A DNA stretch of 64,000 nucleotides from Arabidopsis thaliana. Its lineage: Eukaryota; Streptophyta; Magnoliopsida; Brassicales; Brassicaceae. Of the stretch, positions 45,181-57,042 are shown one piece after another (within the stretch, counting starts at the first letter, position 1; every line of letters starts with the position of its first letter). The position numbers were made by a program, and so were the translations under genes. Below the pieces are notes generated by a model that made no database searches, had not been told where the DNA came from, and worked only from the letters and a program-made list of their open reading frames with translations. The DNA lies in contig NC_003074.8 of the NCBI RefSeq assembly GCF_000001735.4, forward strand, positions 7,688,101 through 7,752,100. Reading direction: 5' to 3'.

Positions 45181-46295
45181 CGAGAGCTTGATATGCATAT
45201 ACTTGTTGTGTTTGAATAAGTTTTCTCAGCTAATATATAGATGTAATTTACTCTTTGTGATATCTTTTGTAACACACCTTTTTAATTAGTCTATTTGCAT
45301 TAGATGTTAACCAAAAAATGACTATGCGCTTAATAAAAACGGACTACTAAGAATGTAAGTGGGTAAAAATCAATACAAGAATTTTCTTATCAATATCGAT
45401 AAATGATACAAGAGTTTTGGTCTGGATAGTGAGTGAGAGAGCGATATTCTAAGGTTTTGAAACATCACCAGCGGCTGGCCTCAGGCTGGCCGTTGAGAAG
45501 TTATTTCTCCTTCTTCCGATGGCACTAGCCGCATTTCCAACTGTATGATTGACATTCCTTCTATCTCAACTTTAAAGTTGGACGTTCATATCATGTTTTA
45601 TAAAATACAAAAGTAACTTTCAAAAAAAAAAAAAGAGATAAATTTTTACATAAAGACAATGAAAATAAATTAGGATTCAAACTCCTATGCGATGTCGCAA
45701 AGAAAATGTGGTAAAATTTGTCGTATCAAATTTATTTCAATCATCTATTGTATAGTTAGTGTACTATATATTAAATATTATATTTTTGAATAAACATATA
45801 CTGAAATCATCTAATAATCTTCACCACAAAATCTGATTTAGCAAATAAGTTTAATAACATAAAGAGAAACTTTAAAGGAAGCAAATTACAACATAACCTC
45901 TAAAAATTTACTCGATAAATCGTCATATTTTTTCAGTTTCAAATTATTTCTTTGGTACATTAATAATTCTAAAATATCAGTCTTGACAATGTTAATTTAT
46001 AAAGGTTTTACAATATTTGTTTTGTCGGCAAAATAAAGAGGAAAAATTTTGGAATAACACACACAGTAAAAAACCAGGTCCTTCCATATCTTTCATTTTG
46101 TTGACCCATACGAATCTTCTTCATTAATAAAAACAACTTTCAAAGATTTCCATGATCCATATGTCTTGTCAATAATTCATGTATTCCTAAAGATCTTATT
46201 TTTTCACCCCTTTTGTGTTTATATATATGTACCCCAATGTCGATATTCATGATTACATCTGATCAAATCAAATTGTGATATTTAGAGACTCTCTC
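45181..46295. other. Spacer, copy 8 to the SABATH gene
   Basis: Around 45455-45540 is an unusually GC-rich patch (GCGGCTGGCCTCAGGCTGGC) unlike the rest of the spacer. It has no ORF of note. The remainder is AT-rich. The SABATH promoter has a TATATATATGTACC TATA region near 46220. Confidence 0.45.
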
Positions 46296-48101
46296 ATGGG
46301 TGTTGTTAGCATGAAGGGTGGAGATGGAGAACACAGTTATGCAAATAATTCCGAGGCGCAGGTATGTACTTCTCTATAACATATCTATGAACCATAATTA
46401 AGCTTCGGCAATTATATATTGCATATCAATAATTCACTATACTATTAGATGATCTGAATGATAATTTCTCTGATCTATATTTAGTAGATAATGTCCCACG
46501 CTACTTTAAATTATATTTTTACATTTTCTGGTTGAAAACGATAATATATTCAATCTATATGTTGGTTAGATCAAGAGTCGAGTTTTTGGTTTACAAATAA
46601 TAATTTTTAATTTAAAGTATATATAGTTGTATAATAGAATTCTCAAAATTTATTAAATATGATAGTGCTCATTTCATTAGTGGAATTCTTACACATAATA
46701 TTAAAATTGAATTGTCAAATGATATTATTTACCAAAATGTTGTTTGATATTAAAAATAATGAAAATTTGTTTTTGTTTAATTTTATTGATAAACTAGTAT
46801 GTTTTGGTTATAAAGATGGAGGAGAAATTAATCTAGATTTTTTTTTTTTTCTTCTGGTATCAAATGTGTGTGTGTGTTTTTTGTTTCTTTCTTTTGTTGA
46901 TTCAAAAAGCTTGAATCAACAAATGTTAAAAAGTGTGATAAAATTTCGCTTTTTAACTTCTTAGAAAAGTATTACTTCTGATGCAAAACCGGAGGTGATG
47001 AAAAGCGTAAACGAAATGATAGTGAAAATGGATTTTCCTGGTTGCATCAAAGTGGCTGACTTGGGATGCTCTTCCGGAGAAAATACATTCTTGGTTATGT
47101 CCGAAATCGTTAACACAATCATTACAACATACCAACAAAATGGTCAAAATCTACCGGAGATCGATTGTTGCCTGAACGATCTTCCAGAGAACGACTTCAA
47201 CACAACTTTCAAGTTGATCCCTTCCTTCCACGAGAAGCTGAAGATGAATGTTAAAGGAAATTGCTATGTCTCAGGATGCCCAGGCTCATTCTACACAAGG
47301 CTTTTCCCAAGCAAATCTCTTCATTTTGTCCATTCATCTTTTTGTCTCCATTGGCTTTCTAAAGTTCCTGATGGGCTTGAGGAAAATAAGAAGAACGTGT
47401 ATCTTAGAAGTCCATGCCCTCCAAATTTGTACGAGAGTTATTGGAATCAGTTTAAGAAAGATTTCTCAATGTTTCTAAGAATGCGTGCGGAAGAGACAAT
47501 GCCTAGTGGACGCATGGCTCTCACTTTAGTTGGCAGAAAAACTTTGGACCCTTTATCCAAAGAGTGTTTCAAAGATTGGTCGTTGGTTTCTGATTCCCTC
47601 CTCGATTTGGTGTCTGAGGTACTTACTACAGTCACACTTCTTAATTTTTTTGGTAACCTAAAAGTTCTGATCGTAGTTATAATAATATACTGGAGGAGTA
47701 TTTTGAGTGTGCAGGGAGTTGTGAAGGAATCAGATTTGGAATCTTTCAACTTGCCGTATTACAGTCCTGATGAAAGTGAGGTGAAGGAAGTTATCGAGAA
47801 CGAGGGCTCATTCGAGATCAAAAATTTTGAGACAATATTTGGACTTCTCTTTTCATACAAAACTGGTCATAGTGAAGTGAAAGATGATGATGATGATGTG
47901 GACCATTCACGTCGATTTGAAGTGGTTAAAACGAGGGCTAATATGACAAGATCCATCATTGAACCGATGCTTGTTGCTCATTTTGGAGAAGCCATTATTG
48001 ATCGGCTCTTTGACAAGTATATATATCATGCATGTCAACGTTACGATACCTTGCGCAACAAACCAACCGTTAATTTCTTTGTTTCGTTGACTAGGAAGTG
48101 A
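46296..48101 (+). CDS. SABATH-family carboxyl methyltransferase
   Basis: Three exons (46296-46361, 46965-47618, 47715-48101) join to 368 aa. The N-terminus MGVVSMKGGDGEHSYANNSE matches the SAM-binding start of SABATH enzymes, which methylate carboxyl groups of small acids such as salicylate, benzoate or jasmonate. The SAM motif VADLGCSSGENTFLV, then NDLPENDFN, FYTRLFPSKSLHFVHSS and CLHWLSKVP (substrate-site tryptophan) follow in order. The C-terminus ends YDTLRNKPTVNFFVSLTRK. The substrate cannot be told from sequence alone. In A. thaliana this should be At3g21950. The second intron (47619-47714) is 96 bp, a multiple of three, and lacks stops, so retention would add 32 residues in frame. It is an unrelated gene embedded between CRRSP copies 8 and 9. 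Confidence 0.92.
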
Positions 48102-49055
48102 TGGATCGTCGCTCTATTGCTGCCAATAATTGATGAAAAATAAAGGATAATAATGATCCTTGGTGATGACTGGCTACCCCAGCCAATATTAATATGTTAT
48201 TTATTGTGCCTTTAATTTCCCTGTTATGTATTGGTGTGCTTTGAATGTGTTTGAATTTCATTATCTGTCTCAATAAAACCAGCTACATCCATTTATTTCG
48301 TAAGGACTCAATTTTATCACCCCCTTGTATGAAAACGTTTTTTTTTTCCGATGTATCAAATTATTTTTAGATATATTATAAGTTGTGTTTGAATTTAGAA
48401 ATCTTTTTTTTTTCAAATTTATTTAGGTGTAAAAACTTGCACAGCATTTAAAATGAAACAAAATGAGTAATAAATTAATCTTATTTAGGTTTTGTTATGT
48501 ATTGTGATGACTGAAATAATGGGGTTTGGATCTAGACATTTCTGATTTGTCTAGTGTCCATGCATCGATCATATTTTTCATATAATATTACATAAAAGAA
48601 AAGAACAATAGAGAAATAGTGTGGTTACTAGATTTTGTTTAAAATTTATTTGTGTGCAGTTTTATTTTTGGTGTAAATGTTAAGACGATATTTGTGTGTA
48701 GTTGTGGTTATGCGATTCTAAAATATATGACTTTTTCTTTGGCCCTTCCCCTCCCCTCGCCGCAAATACCAAGTCTATAGCCCAACTCCTGTCAAACAAA
48801 TTATCAGAAAAACAATTAAAATAAACCTCTCTATGTCTTTTACAAACTAAAAACCTTTCTTTTAGACACTACAATCATTAATCGAAATACATATTATGCA
48901 ATCAGAAAATTAAAAACACAACAAAGTTTTAATGATTATCGAATTAGAAAAAGAGAAACAAAATTTTACTCCGTATCAAAAAATCGCTAAAGTCTCCTAT
49001 ATAATCATTCCAACTCCATGATTGATTTTAAAATCCCCATATCAAATCCGATACG
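48102..49055. other. Spacer, SABATH gene to copy 9
   Basis: No gene. The promoter block of copy 9 lies at about 48728-48790 (ATGACTTTTTCTTTGGCCC, then CTCGCCGCAAATACCAAGTC). Confidence 0.55.
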
Positions 49056-50048
49056 ATGTCTTTATCCTCTTCTGTAACGAAACATCTTATTTCGGCCTCC
49101 ATATTAGCCATAGTGGCAATGCAACTCCCTTCTGTACACAGTGTTTTATCCCTAAACGAGACCAATGCATATCTGCACCACATATGCATTAACGGTGAAG
49201 GGACATTCAAGTCGGGGAGTCCATACGAGAAAGAAATCAAACAACTCATTGATTTTTTGTCATCGTTTATCAAAGACTATAGTTTTGTCCACGGCGTTAG
49301 TGGTATTGGTCCCGATGATATCAACGTCAAGTTCCAGTGCCGAGGCGATACCTTACAAGCCAAGTGCCGCTCTTGCCTCGCCACCGCCTTCTCCGAGGTA
49401 ATGTGATAATTTTCTGTCATATATATACGTATATATATATAAATGTACGTCACTCGTCAGGTTTGGTTATATCTTAGCATTCTGATAATATTGGATTTGT
49501 TTAATTGAGATAATACTAATTAGCAATTTAATTGTTGTAAATTATATATTACATAGTATAAAAAACCCAATAGTTCTTGATTATTGTGATATATATGACA
49601 GATTCGTAGTAAATGTCCGAACAACAAAGGGAGAATAATATGGTACGATAACTGTCATCTCGACCTTTCGTCAATCTATACATATGGCCAGATCGATTAC
49701 AAGAACAATTTCTATATGTACAACGCGAAGGATGTGAGGGGCGATAAAAAGTCTTTCTACAAGAACATGAAGGCATTCCTTCATAAGCTAAAGGCGAAAG
49801 CAAGTAGTAAGGAAAACAAACCCTACGTGAAAGACTATATGTATGCAGCAGGAAGGGAAAGTCTTGGGACGGTGAAATTGTACGCAATGGTGCAGTGTAC
49901 GCAGGACTTATCGCTTAAAAATTGCACTGTGTGTTTGGACTGGATTATGACGAAGCTTCCCGAATGCTGCAATGGTAAACAAGGAGGAAGAGTTTTGAGT
50001 CCAAGCTGTAATTTTAGGTATGAGCTATATCCTTTTGTAGAAAATTAA
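49056..50048 (+). CDS. CRRSP (DUF26) secretory protein, copy 9, intact
   Basis: Exons 49056-49397 and 49602-50048 join in phase 0 (GAG|ATT CGT AGT) to 262 aa. A signal peptide (MSLSSSVTKHLISASILAIV to VLS) is followed by LNETNAYLHHIC. Repeat 1 has CRGDTLQAKCRSC and [18 protein letters not shown]. The linker YKNNFYMYNAKDVRGDK is normal. Repeat 2 has [25 protein letters not shown] and [11 protein letters not shown]. There is no anchor. It is the only intact member among copies 5-10 and so may carry the function of this sub-cluster. Confidence 0.92.
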
Positions 50049-50209
50049 GGCTATTTTAATGAGAGTTATATATATATATATATATATACTTTTTGTGTTT
50101 GAATAAGTATTTTGAGCAGATAATTTTTTTCTTAGCTCTTTTGCAATTTAGTTTGTATAACACTTTTGAGAGTATTTGCATTAGATGTTCAACCAAAAAT
50201 AAAAAGTAC

Positions 50210-51541
50210 GCCCTAGCTAGATATATTGTCCAAGATGGCTTACGGTTTTGTGTATGCATGGTTTGTTATTATCTATCAACCAAATTAATTAAAAAAAACA
50301 AAAATCAATTTCATTTCGTCTTATGCTTTAAGAGTTCATCCGATATCATGCATCCAATCCATTATCTGCTAAAGCTCAGGTCTGCTTCTATTTTAATTTT
50401 GTTCATATCTAGCCAATCTTTGTGTGCATTATCGGAACCCATTGTTCATGAACTGCAATTGGTACGATATGTCTCATTGTTGCTATGGTTGTTCGAAAGC
50501 TTTATAAGAACCTTGCCACTTGATTCACCTATGGTCATTGGTCTTGAAATAATAAGATTGATTATTGAAGTTTTTAGACCGAAGAATATCGGCATTATGA
50601 TCCCGCCTCTAAGGAGCGGTGATTACCGATGTTCTTCCAATCCCTCTTGTTCGTTTTATCTGAATACTAAGACCAAGCGATTGCAAATTAACAACTTTAT
50701 GGGTATTATTCAAGAAACAAGAAGTTTGAGGAAGAACGGCATTATGATCCCGTCCCCAAGGAGCGGTGATTACTGATGCTTCCTCAACTTTTCATCCCCT
50801 TATTTCCTGATAACCGAGCCCAATCATGTGCATATTATCAACTTCAAGGATAACGTTCTTTCACCTAAAAGCTTGAAGCTCAGGTTTGGTTACCTTTTTC
50901 ATGTGTCAAGCCGAAGACAAACTTTGTGTGAAATTCTTAATCTCCATGGTCATGTGAGAGAGAATCCACATGTTCTGTTACGACTTGTCTCCCATCCTCT
51001 GTGAACCATGACTCTAGCTTCCATATGCTATGTTTTGTCTAAGCTGAATGCTCTATCCACGACAACTCTAGCTTGCAATCTTAAGCATCAGATCACCATC
51101 ACCTTAGCTCGATTCTATGTCAAAGCGCTACTTCGTGTAGATTTTCTCGTGCCGGCGAGATCGCAGACTTTGATCCCATCTTTAACGCCACTCTGTCTCT
51201 TGACTGCGGCCATTTGTTCATCTATCGACTCGTTCTTGGAAGAATTGTCGATGACCTTTGATCTTACATGTACCAAAAAGCTAGTTAGCTTTCGGCTCAA
51301 AGCTCTCAAGGATCTCTTGTGTTTTTACCTTATCTATCCTTCTTTCTATCTTATGTTGGCATTAGGGAATGCTTTTATTAGCTGTATTGTAAACATTAGA
51401 ATCTCAGATTCTGTCTCTGTACTTGGTTTCTATCATCACTGAATGAAATCAAGCCTTTGTTCAAAAAAAAAAAAAAAAAAAAGACTTTGCCCTAGTAATT
51501 CTTAAAAAGAGAAGTTCCTTTAAAAAAAAAAAAAAAAAAAA
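50210..51541 (+). mobile_element. Poly(A)-tailed retroposon-like insertion (family unsure)
   Basis: CRRSP-type 3' flank breaks off near 50210 and the CRRSP upstream module resumes near 51548. The insert ends in two A-runs (51460-51482 and about 51523-51541). CCCTAGATA after the last run resembles GCCCTAGCTAGATA at about 50210, a possible imperfect target-site duplication. Inside, an imperfect direct repeat (GGCATTATGATCCCG and GGAGCGGTGATTAC, twice near 50590 and 50740) is seen. ORFs are broken and show no reverse-transcriptase motif that I can recognise. The size and A-tail fit a non-autonomous retroposon (Sadhu-like) or a 5'-truncated LINE or processed transcript. Confidence 0.5.
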
Positions 51542-52136
51542 CCCTAGATACATACAAACGTAACAGTAATAATAGACGAGAGAATATGTCTAAAGGTAAC
51601 GAGATGAAACTGAAAGTTAGAATCTTATCATATTTTTGCCAATAAATAAAGACTTGCATTATCGTGTGATTTTTTGGTGATAGTTGACTTCATCATTATC
51701 ATGTGCTTTAAGAGATCAAAATCAGACAAACCTTATCAGCCGTTACTTATAGGCTTATAACTCCACTACACATTCAGTCGGTACGTTATTACTTATTGAT
51801 TAATTCCATGGAAACTTATAGTGTACGAAGCTATTACAAAAGGTGTAAAAAATTGAAAATTCAGTGTAGAGTAATTTCACATTTTAAGAGTTTTAACTTT
51901 GACTTTTTTTCATTGGTACTCCTTTTCCCTCGCCGATAATACCTAGTCTCAACCCCAAATTAACTCATCTCTCATGTCGTTAGACTATTGACATTTATTC
52001 TTGAAACTGAAATAAGAAATCGAACTTTGTATTTGGTAACCAAAACACATAAATACTACAACACATTATAATACTTATCCACTGTCTCCAAGATTGATGT
52101 GATAAAAACAGAGGCCTTCTCCGGAGAAATAGAAAG

Positions 52137-53023
52137 ATGTCTTCATCCTTTTTATCAAGACCCCTCGTTTCGGTCTATGTCTTCGCCATGGTGACCATGC
52201 AACTCCTTTTTATGCAAAGTGTTTTGTCCCTAAACCAGACCAATGCGTATCTGAACCACATATGCATCAAAGGTGAAGGGATAGTCAAGGGGAGTTCGTA
52301 CGAAGGATCAGTCAAAAGTGTCATCGATCATATGTCAACCTATCTTGACTATGGTTTTGTCAACGGCGCCGGTAGTGATGGCCCCACTAATATCTATGCC
52401 AAACTCCAGTGCCGGGCGGATGCCTCTGAATCCAAATGCCGCTCTTGCCTCGCCACCGCCTTCTCAGAGGTAAGGACATTTCAACATTATCGTTTAGATG
52501 TCATATATACTTACATATATAAATGCATGTAAATATGTCAGTTCTTATTGTGGCTAAATATATGTATTTATGACAGATTCGTAAGAAATGTCCGAACTAC
52601 AAAGGGAGAATAATATGGTACGACAACTGTCTTCTGGACATTTCATCGATCTATACCCTTGCTGAAATCGATTAGCGACACATTTTCAATATGTACAACG
52701 CGAAGGATGTGAGCAGCGATACAATGGCGTTCAACAAGAACACGAGGGCTCTTCTCTATGCGCTGAAGGAGAAAGCAATTAGTAAAAAAGAACTACCTTA
52801 TAGGAGAGACTACTTGTATTCAGCGGGGGAGGAAAGCCTCGGGAAAAAAAAAGTGTACGCAATGGTACAGTGTACGAAGGACTTATCAGCTAAAAATTGT
52901 AGTGTCTGTTTGAGTTATATTTTGTCGAAGCTTCCCAAATGCTGCAAGGGTAAACAAGGAGGAAGTGTTTTGAGTCCGAGCTGTAATTTTAGGTATGAGC
53001 TTTACCCTTTTGTGAAGACTTGA
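52137..53023 (+). pseudogene. CRRSP (DUF26), copy 10, one in-frame stop in the linker
   Basis: Exon 1 (52137-52469) encodes MSSSFLSRPLVSVYVFAMVT, LNQTNAYLNHIC and CRADASESKCRSC. Exon 2 starts at 52577 with [21 protein letters not shown] at 52673-52675 replaces the tyrosine codon of the conserved IDY in the linker. The predicted product is 143 aa with a complete first DUF26 domain. The remaining frame is open to 53023, with CTKDLSAKNCSVC and [11 protein letters not shown]. Its 5' flank carries the usual block (TTTGACTTTTTTTCATTGG near 51897), placed downstream of the retroposon-like insertion. Confidence 0.8.
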
Positions 53024-53970
53024 GACTCTTTGATGAGAGCCCCATATGTATATTGTTGTAGTTTGAAGAAGAGCTTTGAGCAAATAGATAGTACTATACT
53101 TTTTTTATTGCTTATACTAAAGCACAAGTTAATTTTATTTTCTTTGAGATGTTGCAACGAGAAAATATTTAAGAGCTTTTACTTTCATCCAAATGAAAAA
53201 TGTGTGAATAAGCTTAAATGTGTAAGGTCTAGAGGATTTGTAATTCATTGAACTTTCTGATTCAATGATGATTATCTACAACATACAGCAATAAAAGGAG
53301 TAAAAATTTGGTACTATCCTCTGTTTTTTTTTTCCTTCCCGACTCCAATCCTTAGTTTTCACCAGTGTACGTTCTTGCAATTTTGCCGCTATACACTCTG
53401 ACGTCTTCCCTAATATCCCCTCTTATATCTTCTCCGATATTTTCACCGGAATGGCTATGGTTAATTTGTTATGTTGGACAACAAAAGGATGGAAATATTT
53501 GCAGAGTTTATATTTTCAACTTCTTATCAGCGAGTTTGCTTTGTTAATCTTACTTTCCTCACACATGTCAGTATAAACGAAGACTTCAGACAAGAGAAAG
53601 TCTATTTACTATAGTGTCTTGTGTCCCATTCGGGTGACTAACATGTTTAGACTTCATAGTCCTGTTTTGCATTTTAATCAGATACCAAGATATGATTTTA
53701 ATGTGAATAAAATAAAAGTATTTTACAAGTTTATGTAATTTTTATGATAATATGTGCTTTAAATCAAAATATCTTATAAAGTGAAACGGTGAAAACATAA
53801 TTTTCCACATATTATTATTTTCTATGTAATGGTACAAACCACATATATTTTCCAAGTCCCAAAGTTGGATTATTTACATGATGACTTTGTATTTTTTGTT
53901 GTAATATATCCAATCTATTTTAAGAAAAAGGGATTCTTGTCATTACATAACTACATAATAAACTAATAAT
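53024..53970. other. Spacer, copy 10 to copy 11
   Basis: No gene supported. The 53380-53580 part is less AT-rich (CTTCTCCGATATTTTCACCG) and could be a captured gene fragment, but no protein motif was recognised. Confidence 0.4.
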
Positions 53971-54029
53971 ACCTTCATTTCAGGTTGATAGTGCGAACGT
54001 ATCGTGTGACTCTAAGATATTAAAATCCG

Positions 54030-54105
54030 ACAAACATTCGAACTTTGACTATTTCATCTGCGCTCTTTTCTTGGCGCAAATACCAAGTCTCAACGTCCAA
54101 CTCCT
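54030..54105 (+). promoter_or_regulatory. CRRSP-array promoter block, copy 11
   Basis: CGAACTTTGACTATTTCATC is followed by TTGGCGCAAATACCAAGTCT and CAACGTCCAACTCC, about 300 bp above the ATG. A W-box core (TTTGAC) is part of the block. Confidence 0.6.
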
Positions 54106-54358
54106 CTCTCTTTTCTTACAGACTAATAGAACATGTGTTATATATAGAAATAAAATGATCAATCGAATTTGTATATAAGGTCAATATTTCCACCAATTCT
54201 AATATTGTTAAAAAAAAAAAAAAAACAGCTTCATTTAAGGTCCAACATCCCTCATCATCAAGTCTCCATTATAAACATTCGAACTCCTCGACGATTTATC
54301 TCATAATAAACAGGAACAAAACACAATCTCCAGAAAAAAAAATCAAGAAACCAATAAT

Positions 54359-55380
54359 ATGTCTTCAAATATTTTTGGATCGGTCCCTATTTTGGTCGTG
54401 GTGGCTATACAACTTCTTCTTGTACACAATGTTTCTTCCCAGAACGTTACCAATGACTATTTGAACCACCAATGCAACAACACCCAAGGGAGATACACGC
54501 ATGGGAGTACGTTTGAGAAGAACCTCAACCAAGTTCTTCATAACATCTCTAACCTCGATCTTAGATACGGTTACGCCTACGTCTCTAATGTTGTGGCTTA
54601 CAAAGTTAGCAAGGATCCCAACATTGTCTTCGTTTTGCTCCAGTGCCGCGGTGACTCCTTTGGGTCCAAATGCCACTCCTGCCTCAGCACAGCCGTCTCT
54701 GGGGTAATTTCACTTCAATATTATATTAGAAGTCACATATTTCCATATAGAAATGTGCAATCATATTCAAATCATAGTGGTGATTATATAAAAGATCTAT
54801 GATGAACTAATAACGTTTAATTAATAAAACTAATACACATTTAAGGCTAGTACAAAATAAATACATGTAAATTAGTCCATGCAATGATGTTCTTGACTGT
54901 GGATCTCTAATTAACAAATATATATGACAGCTTCGTGAGAGATGTCCAGGAAACAGAGGAGCAACAATATGGTACGACCAATGTCTTTTGGAGATTTCTT
55001 CGGTGGATTCCGAGGGGAGGATCCATTACAAACGTATGTTCTATATGCAAAACCCGACGAACGTCACCAACGATCCCAAACGGTTCGAAGATAAAAGAAG
55101 GGATCTCCTCCACAAGCTAATGCTGGAAGCCACCAAGGATAGCAAGGAAAACGGCGCCAAGGGACTGTTGTACGCAGTGGGTGAGATGAGGATTGGAAGA
55201 AATAAGATGTATGCAATGGTGCAGTGTACGCAAGACTTATGGCAGACTGGTTGCCATGTGTGTCTAGAATGGATTACGCAGATGAAATATGGAGAGTTCT
55301 TCTACCGTAAACCAGGAGGGAGAGTTTGTGGTAGGAGTTGTAGCTTTAGGTATGAGCTTTACCCTTTTCTTAGAAGGTAA
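54359..55380 (+). CDS. CRRSP (DUF26) secretory protein, copy 11, intact
   Basis: Exons 54359-54703 and 54931-55380 join in phase 0 (GGG|CTT CGT GAG) to 264 aa. The signal peptide [20 protein letters not shown] is followed by [11 protein letters not shown]. Repeat 1 has [13 protein letters not shown] and [18 protein letters not shown]. The linker has [12 protein letters not shown]. Repeat 2 has [13 protein letters not shown] and ends [14 protein letters not shown], where most copies have SCNF. From this copy on, the CNNTQG form ([22 protein letters not shown]) replaces the -VNQG or -INGEG forms, which marks a separate sub-branch (copies 11-14). Confidence 0.92.
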
Positions 55381-56738
55381 ATGACTTTTTTCTTTCTATT
55401 TAGTCTGAGCTCCATTTCTCTCCCCCTCTCACTCTCTCATATATTGCGAAGTGTTTAAATAAAGTCAATGGGTGAATAAAAAATGTCTACTCTTTGTGGT
55501 TTTGTATAACACATATTCTAATTAACTCTACTTGTTTGATTTTATTTTTTCTCTAAAAGAAAAAAAAAAAAAAAACTCAGGAGAAACCGTATGGTTTGGA
55601 GAATTCTTCCAACTATCTATTTGAAGTATGTAACACAAATTCAAAACTGTATGTTATTATTAGTTTTTATAAACAGATCATGGTCATGTTCTAATCTACG
55701 GTCATGTTCATGGACCAGATCACTACATTGTTGAAATCGTCGGATTTGAACATATTTAGATTAGCGTTGGAGTTTAGTTAAGTCGTTATACTAAAGATTT
55801 TTCTGCAATATATTTCCGACGTAATAAAATTTTCATTATTTATCCGTAAAGATGATTGCAATTCCATAATTTGATAGTGACAATGGTTACCTAAATCTTT
55901 ATATTTTTTTATTTTTTTATCAATCTTATATACTTCTGAATAGCTAATTAATTGGTGGGCTAAAATAGAATTTCTCACTACGTGGACGCTAAAACGTTTT
56001 TGAAAAATATCACTATTCGACCAAGAAAAAATATCACGTTTTTGAAAAATATCACTATTATACTTATGACAAAAATAGGTCACAAAATTAATTCAAATCC
56101 ACCCCTTAGCTAAATATAAAATATAATAATGTGTAAGCTAATTTCATACTCCAGATATATCACTTCCGAAATTTATTGGATGAAATGAAGAAGCATGCAT
56201 AAATTCTGAACTAATGCAACAACTACATTTCCTAACAGCAAAATTACGACATCTCATCTTCCCTCATTTTCGTAGGAAGTTAGGCAATGTAAAGACTACT
56301 TGGTTCCGGACCGAAACTTGGTCCTCCGAGACATCATCCACATGCATGGATCAGCTACACTTGGTATTACCTTGACGTCAATAGTTGTCGACGTATTGAA
56401 ATAATGGTAACTAAATCATCCGTAAACTCAATCTGAAACTTAAGTAAATATTCTACAATTTCTCCTTTCAACAACCTTTTTGAATGATGAAGTCAATTCC
56501 TCTTTGTGACTGTTCGACGACAAAGAGCACAAATCCGTTGACAGTAATTAGAAGATGTGGAAAGAAAATCGAGTTTCCACGCACCCTATGTGGACTGGTT
56601 CCCTCTAGTTTGGAATGTATGTTCAAACAAATTTGAATTTATTTTGTATTCATGTACGTAGTAGACATTTAAATTTATTAGTAGACGGAAATTCATATAC
56701 ATATGGACTACGGATAAATTAAACACTCCCTTTCTTTC
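55381..56738. other. Spacer, copy 11 to copy 12
   Basis: No gene. A local direct repeat (GTTTTTGAAAAATATCACTA, twice near 55995-56057) occurs. Confidence 0.5.
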
Positions 56739-56962
56739 AGGCAGAGACCGAACGTATTGTGTGATTAAAAATACACAAACATTCAAACTATGACTTTTTC
56801 ATAGGCGCTCCTCGTCCTTCGCCACAAATACGTACTATTAACATTTCTTTCTTTTTAAATAGCTAGAGAGTAAAATGATCAATCGAATTTTTTGAAGGCA
56901 ACAACAGAATAAGAAAATTCCAGCAACATCTTCACTTAATAGCCATAATACCTCGAGTCTCC

Positions 56963-56970
56963 TATATAAA
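56963..56970 (+). promoter_or_regulatory. TATA box of copy 12
   Basis: CTCCTATATAAACATTCCC is the shared TATA region of the array, about 75 bp above the ATG. The same TATA context occurs above copies 6, 7, 14 and 15. Confidence 0.6.
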
Positions 56971-57042
56971 CATTCCCACTCCTCAACGTTTCATCTAATG
57001 AAAAAACACCATCTCCGGTTAAAAGATCAAAGATCCCAAACA

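Noticed and set aside
47619-47714. Reading the SABATH frame straight through as one 368-codon ORF from 46995
   Set aside because: GAG|GTACTT and TGTGCAG|GGA are good splice sites, and removing the 96 bp restores the conserved SABATH alignment. Exon 1 at 46296 supplies the true start.
50093-50776. 227-codon ORF, plus strand
   Set aside because: It begins in the CRRSP 3' flank and runs into the retroposon-like insert. It has no domain and its two parts have different origins.
51008-51442. 144-codon ORF inside the poly(A)-tailed insertion
   Set aside because: There is no recognisable reverse-transcriptase or host-protein motif. It is kept only as part of the insertion.
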